Assembly (NCBI GenBank): GCA_016713035.1
Contig: JADJPW010000007.1
Span: 310,001-374,000, forward strand
Direction of reading: 5' to 3'
DNA from: Verrucomicrobiaceae bacterium
GTDB lineage: Bacteria > Verrucomicrobiota > Verrucomicrobiia > Verrucomicrobiales > Verrucomicrobiaceae
DNA length: 64,000 nt
Every line of letters begins with the position of its first letter. Positions within the stretch are counted from its first letter, which is position 1. A program made the position numbers and the translations under genes. Below, in pieces: positions 33,326 to 41,017 of this stretch. The notes beneath the pieces were generated by a model. The model did no database searches, was not told where the DNA came from, and saw only the letters and a list, made by a program, of their open reading frames with translations.

Positions 33326-35353
33326 ATGTCTCTGTACACCTTCCCCACCCACTACGACGTCATCGTCTGCGGAGCCGGCCACGCCGGGGTCGAGGCCGCC
33401 ATGGCCGCCGCACGCATGGGCTGCCGCACCGCCATCCTCACCCAGAATCTCGACACCATCTCCCAGATGTCCTGCAATCCCGCCATCGGCGGCCTCGCCA
33501 AAGGACACGTCGTCCGGGAGATCGACGCCCTGGGCGGCGTCATGGGCCGGAACACCGATGCCACCGGCATCCAGTTCCGCCTCCTGAATGCCCGCAAGGG
33601 CCCCAGTGTCCAGGCCCCCCGTGCCCAGTGCGACAAGAAGGCCTACCAGTTCCGCATGAAGTGGCTCATCGAGAACCAGCCCAACCTCGACCTCCACCAG
33701 GGCAACGCCGCCGAGATCCTGGTCGAAAACGATGCCGTCACCGGCGTGCGCACCTCCCTCGGCATGATCTACCGGGCCAAAGCGGTCATCATTTCCTCCG
33801 GCACCTTCATGCGCGGCCTGCTCCATGTCGGCCAGCAGAACCAGGCCGGCGGGCGCATGGGCGACAGCATCTCCACCCTGTCCGACAGCCTCCGCCAGCT
33901 CGGCTTCGACGTGCAGCGCTTCAAAACCGGCACCCCCTGCCGCCTGAACAGCCGCAGCATCGACTTCTCCAAGTGCGACCTCCAGCCCGGCGACGAGCCC
34001 GCCCCGAGGTTCAGCTACCTCTCGGGCGTGCTGGGGGAAGATGAGGCGGAAGAGTCCGCCGCAGCGGTGAGAAGTCAGAAGTCAGAAGTCAGAGGTGAAG
34101 GCGACTCCACCTCTCACCTCTCACCTCTTACTTCTCACGGTCTCCCAGTCTCCCCCTCTCCAAGTCTTCCCAGCACGGGACCAAACCAGTTCACCCTCAA
34201 CTCCTGGCGCGATGTAACGTTCCACGTGGAACAAATTCCCTGCTGGATCACCTACACGACCCCCCAGACGCACGACATCATCCGGGCCAATATCCACAAA
34301 TCGGCCATGTATTCGGGCAAAATCGAGGGCGTGGGGCCCCGCTACTGCCCCTCCGTGGAGGACAAGGTCGTCCGCTTTGCCGAAAAGGAGCGCCACCAGA
34401 TCTTCCTGGAGCCGGAGGGCCGCCACACCCGCGAATTCTACGTCAACGGCGTCTCCACCTCCCTGCCCTTCGAGGTCCAGTATGACTTCATCCGGTCCAT
34501 CCCCGGCCTGGAGAATGCCGAGATCGTCCGCCCCGGCTACGCCGTCGAATACGACTACTGCCCGCCCACCCAGCTCCAACCCACCCTGGAGACGAAGCGT
34601 GTCTCCGGCCTCTACTTCGCCGGGCAGATCAATGGCACCTCCGGCTATGAAGAAGCCGCCGGCCAGGGCCTCATCGCTGGGGCCAATGCCGCCCTGAAGG
34701 TCCAGGGCCGCCCCCCATTCCTCCTCCAGCGCAGCCAGGCCTACCTCGCCGTCATGATCGACGACCTCGTCACCAAAGGCACCACCGAGCCCTACCGCCT
34801 CTTCACCTCCCGCGCCGAATACCGCCTCCTCCTCCGCCAGGACAACTGCGACCTCCGATTGACCCCCCTCGCCGCCCAGATCGGCCTCGTCTCCGATTTT
34901 CGCCAAAAGCACACCCAGGCCAAAATCGACGCCATTTCCGCCGCGAAGGCTCTTTTGGCCGAAACCCGCCTCGACGGCCTCTCCGCCGAAAAATGGCTCC
35001 GCCGGCCCGAAAACACCCCCGCTTCCCTGCCCGCCGAGCTGCGCGACCGCTTCACCGCCGAAGTCTGGTCCTTGGTCGAAAACGACATCAAATACGCCGG
35101 CTACATCACCCGGCAGGAGGACATGGTCGCCCGCACCGCCCGGATGGAGGAAAAAATCATCCCCACCGACTTCGATTACACCGCCCTCACCGCCCTCAAA
35201 ACCGAAGCCCGCCACCGCCTCACCGCCGCCAAACCGACCACCCTCGGCCAAGCCACCAGACTCCAAGGCGTCACCCCCGCCGACATCGCCCTTCTGGGCA
35301 TCATGCTCAAACGCGGCAGTGGAGAAGCGGAGAGCGTAGAGCCAAGGGCGTAG
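33326..35353 (+). CDS. mnmG: tRNA uridine-5-carboxymethylaminomethyl modification enzyme MnmG (GidA), with internal insertion
   Basis: FAD protein that with MnmE adds (carboxymethyl)aminomethyl to U34 of tRNAs. 675 residues against roughly 620-630 usual. FAD motif VIVCGAGHAGVEAAMAAARM, QMSCNPAIGGLAKGHVVREI, RFKTGTPCRLNSRSIDFSK, GLYFAGQINGTSGYEEAAGQ and FTSRAEYRLLLRQDN are intact. Between PRFSYLS (about residue 235) and QIPCWITYTT (about 305) lies a non-homologous Ser/Glu/Pro-rich segment encoded by a hairpin-forming repeat; the frame stays open. An insertion in this surface loop is probably tolerated. The gene sits inside inverted repeats with parS-like sites, and gidA genes commonly lie near oriC. 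Stop TAG at 35351. Confidence 0.94.
   Translation: MSLYTFPTHYDVIVCGAGHAGVEAAMAAARMGCRTAILTQNLDTISQMSCNPAIGGLAKGHVVREIDALGGVMGRNTDATGIQFRLLNARKGPSVQAPRAQCDKKAYQFRMKWLIENQPNLDLHQGNAAEILVENDAVTGVRTSLGMIYRAKAVIISSGTFMRGLLHVGQQNQAGGRMGDSISTLSDSLRQLGFDVQRFKTGTPCRLNSRSIDFSKCDLQPGDEPAPRFSYLSGVLGEDEAEESAAAVRSQKSEVRGEGDSTSHLSPLTSHGLPVSPSPSLPSTGPNQFTLNSWRDVTFHVEQIPCWITYTTPQTHDIIRANIHKSAMYSGKIEGVGPRYCPSVEDKVVRFAEKERHQIFLEPEGRHTREFYVNGVSTSLPFEVQYDFIRSIPGLENAEIVRPGYAVEYDYCPPTQLQPTLETKRVSGLYFAGQINGTSGYEEAAGQGLIAGANAALKVQGRPPFLLQRSQAYLAVMIDDLVTKGTTEPYRLFTSRAEYRLLLRQDNCDLRLTPLAAQIGLVSDFRQKHTQAKIDAISAAKALLAETRLDGLSAEKWLRRPENTPASLPAELRDRFTAEVWSLVENDIKYAGYITRQEDMVARTARMEEKIIPTDFDYTALTALKTEARHRLTAAKPTTLGQATRLQGVTPADIALLGIMLKRGSGEAESVEPRA
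34067..34138. repeat. 72-nt hairpin-forming insertion inside mnmG
   Basis: Arms 34067-34097 and 34108-34138 (GTGAGAAGTCAGAAGTCAGA... against ...TCTTACTTCTCAC) are reverse complements over most of 31 nt around a 10-nt loop. Length 72 is a multiple of 3. Composed of AGAAGTC/AGAGGTG words like those in intergenic repeats flanking the gene. Confidence 0.85.
34218..34233. promoter_or_regulatory. parS-like site 2 (inside mnmG)
   Basis: CGTTCCACGTGGAACA; the inner 14 bp GTTCCACGTGGAAC are a perfect palindrome and match known ParB sites of the TGTTCCACGTGGAACA type. Encodes FHVEQ in MnmG, just after the insertion. Confidence 0.65.
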
Positions 35354-35378
35354 AGTCCAAGCCGCTCCGCACGGCCAA

Positions 35379-35460
35379 CTTCGTCCTCGTCCTCCTCCTC
35401 GAACTCGTCCTCGATCCTCCCGCTCCGAGCCCCCAGAAGGTCAGACGTTAGAAGTGAGAA
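35379..35460. repeat. Right inverted compound repeat flanking mnmG
   Basis: Reverse complement of the left flank: TCGTCCTCGTCC... (35380-35416) and AGACGTTAGAAGTGAG (about 35443-35458). Distance between the two flanks is about 2.1 kb with only mnmG inside. A partial further copy, CTTCGTCCTCGAACC, is at 35712. Confidence 0.85.
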
Positions 35461-35480
35461 GTAATGCTTCGGGGGAATCT

Positions 35481-35569
35481 AAACCGCTGATAGGACGCTA
35501 ATTTAACGCTGATATTTGATTGGGGGGATTAGCGTCATGTTAGCGTCGAATTAGCGGTTAAAAAATCCC
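35481..35569. repeat. ACGCTNAT palindromic element, copy 1
   Basis: An imperfect palindrome of about 33-nt arms, AACCGCT...GACGCTAATTTAACGCTGAT against GATTAGCGTC...AATTAGCGGTT, followed by TTAAAAAAT. A near-identical copy is at 53367-53451 and a half copy at 35756-35807. Confidence 0.85.
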
Positions 35570-35913
35570 AACACCCAACGACACAAAGCATAGAAGTCCA
35601 AAAGCTCCTCCCCTTCCCCGCCCACCGCAGGTGATCCGCCACCGTCTCCCCGAAGTTCACCACAGAGGCACAGAGGTTCACAGAGTCTTCCAATCCGCTC
35701 CGCTCCGCCTGCTTCGTCCTCGAACCTTTTGCTCTGCAAATCCCGCTTGATCAAGAGTTTGGGATTAGCGTCTGATTAGCGTCCTATCAGCGGTTTAAAA
35801 GTTCCCAACTGCTCGTAAAGCGCAAGACCAACAGCCGACACGGCTATTCGGCAAGGAGCGGCACTTGGCAAGTGGCCTCTCCTTGGATACTACCTCTCCT
35901 CCCCTTACCCGCC
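35570..35913. repeat. Gene-free repeat patchwork after mnmG
   Basis: Holds ACCACAGAGGCACAGAGG (35651-35668), a kind of word run seen in many bacterial intergenic regions, the partial GTCCTCGAA element near 35715, and a half copy of the ACGCTNAT palindrome at 35756-35807. No gene is supported here before the ATG at 35914. Confidence 0.7.
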
Positions 35914-36432
35914 ATGAGCCCGCAAACCCTCCTTCTTCTCCTGGGCCTGATCCTCTGCATCTTCCTGGCCTTTTGGATCGTGGGGAAGCTCACGAGCGGG
36001 TTCTCGGAACGCCCGCTGGAGCACACGCCGCCTCCCGCCCAGGCCGCACCTGTCGAAGAACTGACCGATGCCCCGATGGATGATGATCCCCCGCCTCCGC
36101 CGCTGCCGCCGGAGCGGTATTACGTCCTCGCCATCACGGACACCTTTGTAATCTGTTACCGGCCAGATGACACCTCCGAACGTGTCGATTGGGCCGACCT
36201 CCAAAAAGTGGACATCCTGACCACCAGCGATGGCCCTTTCGCTCCTGATGCCTTTTGGCTCCTGCACGGCACCTCCGGTGGCTGCTCCATCCCCCATGGT
36301 GCCAGTGGCGAAAAAGAACTCGCCGACCTCCTCCTCGCCCTCCCTGGTTTCGACCACGGTGCCTTCATTCAGGCCATGGGCAGCACCCAAGAAGCCCTCT
36401 TCACCTGCTGGAGCCGCCCTTCCGGTTCTTGA
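35914..36432 (+). CDS. Single-span membrane protein with acidic/proline linker and soluble C-terminal domain
   Basis: 172 residues from the ATG at 35914. Helix LLLLLGLILCIFLAFWIVGK, then a Pro/Asp linker (DAPMDDDPPPPPLPPE), then a compact domain reading YYVLAITDTFVICYRPDD, VDWADLQKVDILTTSDGPFA, DAFWLLHGTSGG and LPGFDHGAFIQAM. The domain recalls small proteobacterial proteins with the GPF..D.FW.L..G pattern, but it has no assigned function. The codon pattern fits a real gene. Confidence 0.65.
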   Translation: MSPQTLLLLLGLILCIFLAFWIVGKLTSGFSERPLEHTPPPAQAAPVEELTDAPMDDDPPPPPLPPERYYVLAITDTFVICYRPDDTSERVDWADLQKVDILTTSDGPFAPDAFWLLHGTSGGCSIPHGASGEKELADLLLALPGFDHGAFIQAMGSTQEALFTCWSRPSGS

Positions 36433-36454
36433 TCTTGTTCCTTCCGTGTCGGCG

Positions 36455-36560
36455 TGGCGCGACAGCGTTCGGGACTGCTCCACCCCTGTGGAGCTTTCCG
36501 CAGGACTGGCCACGCTCGAAAGCGCCAGAGGACTGGCGCACTCCAAAACGCTGCCGCGAG
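36455..36560. repeat. Imperfect inverted repeat GCGACAGCGTT / AACGCTGCCGC
   Basis: Left arm at about 36459-36482 and right arm at about 36535-36560, related as reverse complements with mismatches. Intergenic, just before the 41-bp array. Confidence 0.5.
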
Positions 36561-36606
36561 CCTTCACCCGTGGGTGTTTAAAGACATCGAATCAATTCCG
36601 CAGGCC

Positions 36607-37200
36607 TTCCGCGACTTTCCAAAGACTTCCCCGGCCACTCACAGGCCTTGAGCCGCTTTCCAAAGACTTCCCCGGCCACTCACAGGCCTTGAGCCGCTTT
36701 CCAAAGACTTCCCCGGTCACTCACAGGCCTTGAGCCGCCTTCCAAATGTTTCCCCGGCCACTCAAAGGCCTTGAGCCGCCTTCCAAACACTTCCCCGGTC
36801 ACTCTCAGGCCTTGAGCGGCTTTCCAAATACTTCCCCGGTCACTCACAGGCCTTGAGCTGCTTTCCAAACACTTCCCCGCCCACTCACAGCCCTTGAGCC
36901 GCCTTCCAAACGTTTCCCCGGCCACTCACAGGCCTTGAGCCGCCTTCCAAACGTTTCCCCGGCCACTCACAGCCCTTGAGCTGCTTTCCAAACGTTTCCC
37001 CGGTCACTCACAGCCCTTGAGCGACTTTCCAAACGTTTCCCCGGTCACTCACAGGCCTTGAGCTGCTTTCCAAACACTTCCCCGGTCACTCACAGGCCTT
37101 GAGCTGCTTTCCAAAGACTTCCCCGGCCACTCACAGGCCTTGAGCTGCTTTCCAGACACTTCCCCGGTCACTCACAGGCCTTGAGCTGCTCTCCAACCGT
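36607..37200. repeat. 41-bp tandem array, about 14 units
   Basis: Units start at 36607, 36648, 36689, 36730, 36771, 36812, 36853, 36894, 36935, 36976, 37017, 37058, 37099, 37140 and (partial) 37181: a constant 41-nt period. Each unit follows TTGAGC-C/T-GCTTTCCAAA then a variable 3-mer (GAC, CGT, CAC, TGT, TAC) then TTCCCCGG-C/T-CACTCACAG. 41 is not a multiple of 3, so it is not a coding repeat. Substitutions cluster at a few positions, suggesting repeated homogenisation. Confidence 0.95.
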
Positions 37201-37377
37201 TTTCCCGCCGGGTTTGGGGGCTTGAGGGCGTGAAAAGGTGATTTTCCGGCAGTTTCTGATTTTACGGGGCTTTTTCGTATTTTTACGGAATTAAACCACA
37301 TTCCTTGCTCGTCATTTTCCTTGTCTGCAACAGACTTTTTTCGCTAATCTCCAAATAACCAACCCCATTCACCTGCT

Positions 37378-38163
37378 ATGGCACGCTTTGGTTTCGCCTT
37401 TTTCGACTCTGGCGTGCGCTGGGACTCACCCGACGCCCATCCTACCCATATGAGAACGCTCACCTCCTTCCTCGAAAACCCCTTCGACGATCCCAACATC
37501 AGCATGGATGAGCTCGTCGCCTTCACCACCGACCATGTGCAGCGCACGGTGGCCAATAATCCCGGTGGCGAACTCACTGACCGCCTCGCCGCCACCACGC
37601 CCGCGCTAGCTCAGGTGGCGGATTGCGTCACGCAGGACCAGACGCGGCTCGGTGCCCGCATGGCGGCCAAAGCGGCCAAGGATGCCTTCCGCGCCGAAAC
37701 GGTGCCGCCGGAGGTCAAACGCATCGAGGCCGGCTTCATCGCCGCCTTTGGTGCGAACTCGCCCAAACTCATCGAGGCGCTGCCAGAGGGCCGCACGGTC
37801 TTCGGCACCTGCCGCGACGACCAGCTCGACTCCCATCTCGGCACCCTGCTCGCCGCCGCGCAGGCCAATGCCGCCTCCCTCGCCCCGGCCACCGTCACCG
37901 CCGCCACGAACCTGAAAACCCAGTGGACCGCCCTCTACACCGCCAGTGAGGCCACCACCGGCGCCAAGACCGTCACGCAAGAAGGCAAAAAGCTGGCCCG
38001 CGAAAACCTGCAACTCATGCTCTTCCTCAATCTCATCAAGCTCGCCGAGATGTTCCCCCGCCAGCCCGAAAAGCTGCCCCTCTACATGCAGCAGCACCTG
38101 CTGGAGAACCCCGAGTCGCCGGAAGACCCCGCGCCACCTCCGCCACCGCCACCCACACCGTAA
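37378..38163 (+). CDS. Unknown helical protein with polyproline tail
   Basis: 261 residues. Opens ARFGFAFFDSGVRWDSP, continues helical and Ala-rich (ARMAAKAAKDAFRAETVPPE, LAAAQANAASLAPATVTAAT) and ends in LAEMFPRQPEKLPLYMQQHL and a run of eight prolines. No family recognised. A decayed second copy of its C-terminus lies at 40802-40957. Its stop is 28 nt before the first attC-like element, so it may be the first cassette of the array or the last fixed gene before it. Confidence 0.7.
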   Translation: MARFGFAFFDSGVRWDSPDAHPTHMRTLTSFLENPFDDPNISMDELVAFTTDHVQRTVANNPGGELTDRLAATTPALAQVADCVTQDQTRLGARMAAKAAKDAFRAETVPPEVKRIEAGFIAAFGANSPKLIEALPEGRTVFGTCRDDQLDSHLGTLLAAAQANAASLAPATVTAATNLKTQWTALYTASEATTGAKTVTQEGKKLARENLQLMLFLNLIKLAEMFPRQPEKLPLYMQQHLLENPESPEDPAPPPPPPPTP

Positions 38164-38190
38164 CAACCTGGAACCCGGAACCCCAACCCA

Positions 38191-38269
38191 ACCCAACCCA
38201 GTTAATCCACAAAAAACGGTGGACGAATCAGATTCGCCCACAATTTATTGTGACTAAACAACGTTCGCC
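38191..38269 (+). repeat. attC-like 79-nt element, copy a
   Basis: Starts ACCCAAC (fits RYYYAAC), ends GTTCGCC, exactly 79 nt. Between them are CCAC..GTGGAC, CGAATC/GATTCG and CACAAT/ATTGTG hairpins. Similarity with the other copies stops just after this end, 20 nt before the next gene's ATG at 38290. Confidence 0.7.
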
Positions 38270-38289
38270 CAAGAAACGAAGTCACCACC

Positions 38290-38970
38290 ATGCGCAGAAC
38301 ACCAATGACCAGAGCGATACTCGCATTACTTAGTCTGTTCGTCTTCGGACAGGAGACTCAGGCAGCCGATCCACCCGACTTGTCGAGACTCAGGGAGAGT
38401 TGGCAGCGCGCCAAACAGCAGGCAAACGCGCCGCTAGACAAGAAGTATGACGATGCACTGAGAGCGCTGAAGTTGCGCTATACCAAGGAGGGCAACCTTG
38501 AAGCGGCTATAGCCGTAGATACTGAACTGAAGTCTCTTACGCCTCAGTCGTCTGCTGTTACCCAACCTCCCGACACGAAGGCTGATGACATCTCCTTCAG
38601 AGGTTCGCAGATGGTATTGAGCCCAGGCAAGCTGAAATGGGCTGACGCGGTGAAGTGGTGTTCGGAGAATGACCTGACCATGCTTTCACACGAGCTTTTA
38701 ACCAATGAGGGCGCGAGAGAGAAAATCAACAGGCTCCGCAAGGATAACACCATTTGGATCGGTGTGTCGTTCGACTTTGAGAAACATGTTTGGTTGGACG
38801 TTGACGGGAGCGAAATTAAGAAGCCTTGGTTCAATCCAAGTCATAAGGATCCAGAACCAACCCATTCCTCACGGAATAACGGCGGGATGCATGCAAATTT
38901 TGGAGGCGGCACAATGTATGAGACTCCAGCAACATCGGAAGCATGGACAATTGGAATCAAGAAGTCATGA
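38290..38970 (+). CDS. Secreted C-type-lectin-like protein
   Basis: 226 residues: signal peptide (AILALLSLFVFGQETQAA), a helical linker (LRESWQRAKQQANAPLDKKY, GNLEAAIAVDTELKSL), then a lectin-like domain: KLKWADAVKWCSENDLTMLS, TIWIGVSFDFEKHVWLDVDG and GGMHANFGGG. Has the WIG and W-x-D-G pattern of CTLD folds but only one Cys, so the usual disulfides are missing. The LEAAI...L segment is common in planctomycetal/verrucomicrobial secreted proteins. Cassette-like gene between attC-like copy a and an intron remnant. Confidence 0.7.
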   Translation: MRRTPMTRAILALLSLFVFGQETQAADPPDLSRLRESWQRAKQQANAPLDKKYDDALRALKLRYTKEGNLEAAIAVDTELKSLTPQSSAVTQPPDTKADDISFRGSQMVLSPGKLKWADAVKWCSENDLTMLSHELLTNEGAREKINRLRKDNTIWIGVSFDFEKHVWLDVDGSEIKKPWFNPSHKDPEPTHSSRNNGGMHANFGGGTMYETPATSEAWTIGIKKS

Positions 38971-38986
38971 CTCAAATCAAAGGCTA

Positions 38987-39148
38987 ATCGGGTGGAGGTG
39001 ACAGGATTGCGCCTGTCACCCCTCCCACACCACCCGGCATGCGGCTCCGCACCGGGCGGTTCCAGTCAGATCACTGAGCTTTGATTTTCACCTCGGCTCC
39101 GTGATGCAGCTTGATCCAGATCGTTGCCGCCTTCGTCGGCTCAGCGTC
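38987..39148 (-). mobile_element. Group II intron 3' remnant a (domains V-VI), antisense to cassette
   Basis: Reverse strand carries GGAACCGCCCGGTGCGG.. GCCGCATGCCGGGTGGTGTG then GGGAGGGG, a hairpin GTGACAGG.../CCTGTCAC and the terminal CCACCCGAT, the usual 3' end of bacterial group II introns. The adjoining exon bases read TTAGCC. The 3' end lies about 17 nt after the lectin gene's stop. Upstream about 80 nt encode a short open frame ending KIKAQ-stop; no reverse transcriptase remains. Confidence 0.65.
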
Positions 39149-39149
39149 C

Positions 39150-39254
39150 TAGGAATAGCTTGCTGAGATATTATGTTGTTCCCCTCCCTGGACCCTGTAG
39201 GGCAAAATTAAGTGAATCGGCCACAACAATGACAACTTTGATCCTGGCTACTTA
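39150..39254 (+). repeat. R2 repeat, copy a
   Basis: About 105 nt, GAATAGCTTGCTGAGATATT...CTACTTATTC, with long imperfect dyad (TTGTTGCC-type against GGC-ACAACAA). Other copies: 41424-41528 (+), 57190-57297 (-), and parts at 39948 and 57968. Directly follows intron remnant a. Confidence 0.75.
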
Positions 39255-39333
39255 TTCAACTTTGTTGGTCCACAAAAAACGGTGGACGAATCTGATTCGC
39301 CCACAGTTTATTGTGACTAAACAACGTTCGCCC
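39255..39333 (+). repeat. attC-like 79-nt element, copy b
   Basis: Starts ATTCAAC (fits RYYYAAC), ends GTTCGCC; 79 nt. Paired hairpins as in copy a. 21 nt separate it from the ATG at 39355. Confidence 0.75.
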
Positions 39334-39354
39334 AACCAACCGAGTCCATCGCCA

Positions 39355-39833
39355 TGAGAGACACACGAGAACGCACCTTCTTCTGGCTCGGCGTCTTCGT
39401 GCTCCCGCTGTTTTGGAGCTGGTTCACCATTCGGCGGGATTTTGGGATTCGTCATCGAGTGGCCGCGTTTTCTTGGCTACTAGTCACGATTGGTCTGGTC
39501 TTCTTCGGACGGCAATCGCTCTTGGAGCGGTGGTCCCTCGTCACTGTGGGCTATCCGCTTGTCATCGCTTGGCTCACCATAGGGCTTGCGGCTTGGTTTT
39601 GCTTCCGAGTTGGTCTATTCCCTCTGACCATCCTTGAGGTTTTCTTCCTTTTCATTGTCTTTGCGCCCACTGCCCATCATATCATAGATCCGTTCTATCG
39701 AGCGATTGGTTCCCCTTTCGAGTGGGCTTGGCTTTGGCCGCCCACGATCGTCGCAGCCTTACACCTATGCGTTGATCCAGCAGAGCGCCTGTTTCGGCGT
39801 CTGTTTGGACGCTCCAAGGAGGGTGAGGCATGA
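39355..39833 (+). CDS. Small multi-span membrane protein (cassette gene)
   Basis: 159 residues with four hydrophobic spans (TFFWLGVFVLPLFWSWFTI, HRVAAFSWLLVTIGLVFFG, VGYPLVIAWLTIGLAAWFCF, ILEVFFLFIVFAPTAHHII). No family recognised. It sits between attC-like copy b and intron remnant b, typical placement of a one-gene cassette. Confidence 0.6.
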
Positions 39834-39860
39834 ACATCACCAGAGGACCAACAGGGGCGA

Positions 39861-39939
39861 ATCGGGTCGAGGTGACAGGATTGCGCCTGTCACCCCTCCC
39901 ACACCACCCGGCATGGGTTTCCGAACCGGGCGGTTCCAG
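39861..39939 (-). mobile_element. Group II intron 3' remnant b, antisense to cassette
   Basis: Same 3' end as remnant a (GGTGACAGG stem, GTGTGGGAGGGG, CCGGGTGGT), but truncated at the start of domain V. Exon bases next to it read TTCGCC, the same core as the end of the attC-like elements. Lies 27 nt after the preceding stop. Confidence 0.6.
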
Positions 39940-39947
39940 AGGAATAG

Positions 39948-40020
39948 CCTGCTGAGATATTATTCTGTTAACGAATCTGGATCGTCCAAAATTTTGTGTA
40001 GCTAAACAAACATTCTCCTA
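39948..40020 (+). repeat. Degenerate R2 start fused to a degenerate attC-like copy
   Basis: AGGAATAGCCTGCTGAGATATTATT (first part of R2) runs into ACGAATCTGGATCGTCC and GTAGCTAAACAAACATTC, recognisable relatives of the attC-like element. Much decayed; precedes the ATG at 40040. Confidence 0.6.
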
Positions 40021-40039
40021 CCTCAACACTCCACGAACC

Positions 40040-40459
40040 ATGAATCGCAGACTCATCCTCACACTCCTAGCCGGGCTTCTATCCCTCACCTCATGCAAGG
40101 ACATGACGCAGGCCAAGTCACTTGCGGACACTGCGATCGTGGACTTCCACAAGAAGTTCAACGAGCAAAAGTTCAAAGAGCTCTACAACTCCGCTCACCC
40201 CGATTTAAGAGCCGCCGCCACAGAGGCAGACTTTTTGAAGCTACTGGAAGCCATCCATCGCAAATTGGGCAAACACATGCATTCAAACGGTGCTGGTTGG
40301 AGGGTGAATACCTTCAACATGAAGACTTCAGTGGTCATCACTCAGAACACTGAGTTTGAACAAGGGAAGGGAGTGGAGACTTTTACTTTTGTCGTTTCGG
40401 GAGGGTCCTGTACTTTGCAGGGATACAATATCAACTCGCAGGATATGATGACGAAGTAA
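40040..40459 (+). CDS. Small lipoprotein (cassette gene)
   Basis: 139 residues with lipobox (LILTLLAGLLSLTSC-KDM). The rest reads AIVDFHKKFNEQKFKELYNS, then AATEADFLKLLEAIHRKLGK and a beta-rich end. The pattern of a helix with 'NEQKFKELY' recalls DUF4019/SnoaL-like secreted proteins, uncertain. No enzyme motif. Preceded by a degenerate attC-like element. Confidence 0.65.
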   Translation: MNRRLILTLLAGLLSLTSCKDMTQAKSLADTAIVDFHKKFNEQKFKELYNSAHPDLRAAATEADFLKLLEAIHRKLGKHMHSNGAGWRVNTFNMKTSVVITQNTEFEQGKGVETFTFVVSGGSCTLQGYNINSQDMMTK

Positions 40460-40567
40460 CCATGACGAGCATTTGCTACAAAGCCGACAAAGGTGCTTCT
40501 CATCCGATTTGTTCGCTCAACCAATACGTCGCCCTGTCTCTCAGACAGACTCTGAACTCCAAACCAC

Positions 40568-40786
40568 ATGGACGCCATGAGCACATCGACATTTGATCGA
40601 AATTACTTCGACGCTAACAACTGGAAACTCGGGTTCATCTACTTTTGCAGATCAGATCCGCGTATCTTCGTTCCGAAGCGCATCCGGGGCCTTGGCTGGA
40701 CGCTCAACTTTGCTCGTCCGCTGGCGGTGCCTTTTCTCGGCTTCATTCTCGCAGTCGTCTATTACGTGTTGGAGCTTTTTCGTTGA
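40568..40786 (+). CDS. DUF5808-like small membrane protein
   Basis: 72 residues (second ATG at 40577). Contains FIYFCRSDPRIFVPKRIRGL followed by GWTLNFARP, close to the DUF5808 pattern (YxNxxDPRLFVPKRxGxGWTLN), and a C-terminal span VPFLGFILAVVYYVLELF. Short but well matched, so likely real. Function unknown. Confidence 0.65.
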   Translation: MDAMSTSTFDRNYFDANNWKLGFIYFCRSDPRIFVPKRIRGLGWTLNFARPLAVPFLGFILAVVYYVLELFR

Positions 40787-40801
40787 TATGGCTAAGAATA
40801 G

Positions 40802-40957
40802 CATGCCCAAACAAAGTTGTTGCTCCAGCTCGCCGAGATGTTCCCCCGCCAGCCGGAAAAACTGGCACCCCACATGGAGCAGCACCTTCTGGAGGGCCCC
40901 GAGACACGGCTTCTCTTTTTGGAGGGGAAGCCACTGACGACTTTCGCCAAACGGTAG
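40802..40957 (+). pseudogene. Remnant of the C-terminus of the protein at 37378
   Basis: The frame reads LQLAEMFPRQPEKLAPHMEQ then HLLEGPETR and ends at TAG 40955, closely matching LIKLAEMFPRQPEKLPLYMQ and QHLLENPE of the 37378 gene. No start codon or N-terminal part is present; DNA upstream is unrelated. Indicates a second copy existed in the array and decayed. Confidence 0.75.
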
Positions 40958-41017
40958 TATGGATGCATGCGCTCATCCTTCGGCCAAACTACAAGACCAC
41001 GCTCCACGAACTAGGAC

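Noticed and set aside
34121..35266. Gly/Glu/Ala-rich 381-codon frame antisense to mnmG
   Set aside because: Low-complexity composition arising from the reverse of a GC-rich gene; mnmG is unambiguous.
36680..36925. Coding sequence within the 41-bp array
   Set aside because: The open frame exists only because 41-nt units cycle through the frames; the translated text is a repeat artefact.
36607..37200. CRISPR array
   Set aside because: The period is constant at 41 nt and the whole unit is conserved; there are no unique spacers and no cas genes nearby.
38203..38212. DnaA boxes (TTAATCCACA and TCATCCACA in the 79-nt repeats)
   Set aside because: They do not match TTATNCACA well and lie in variable positions of the repeat, with no cluster as in an origin.
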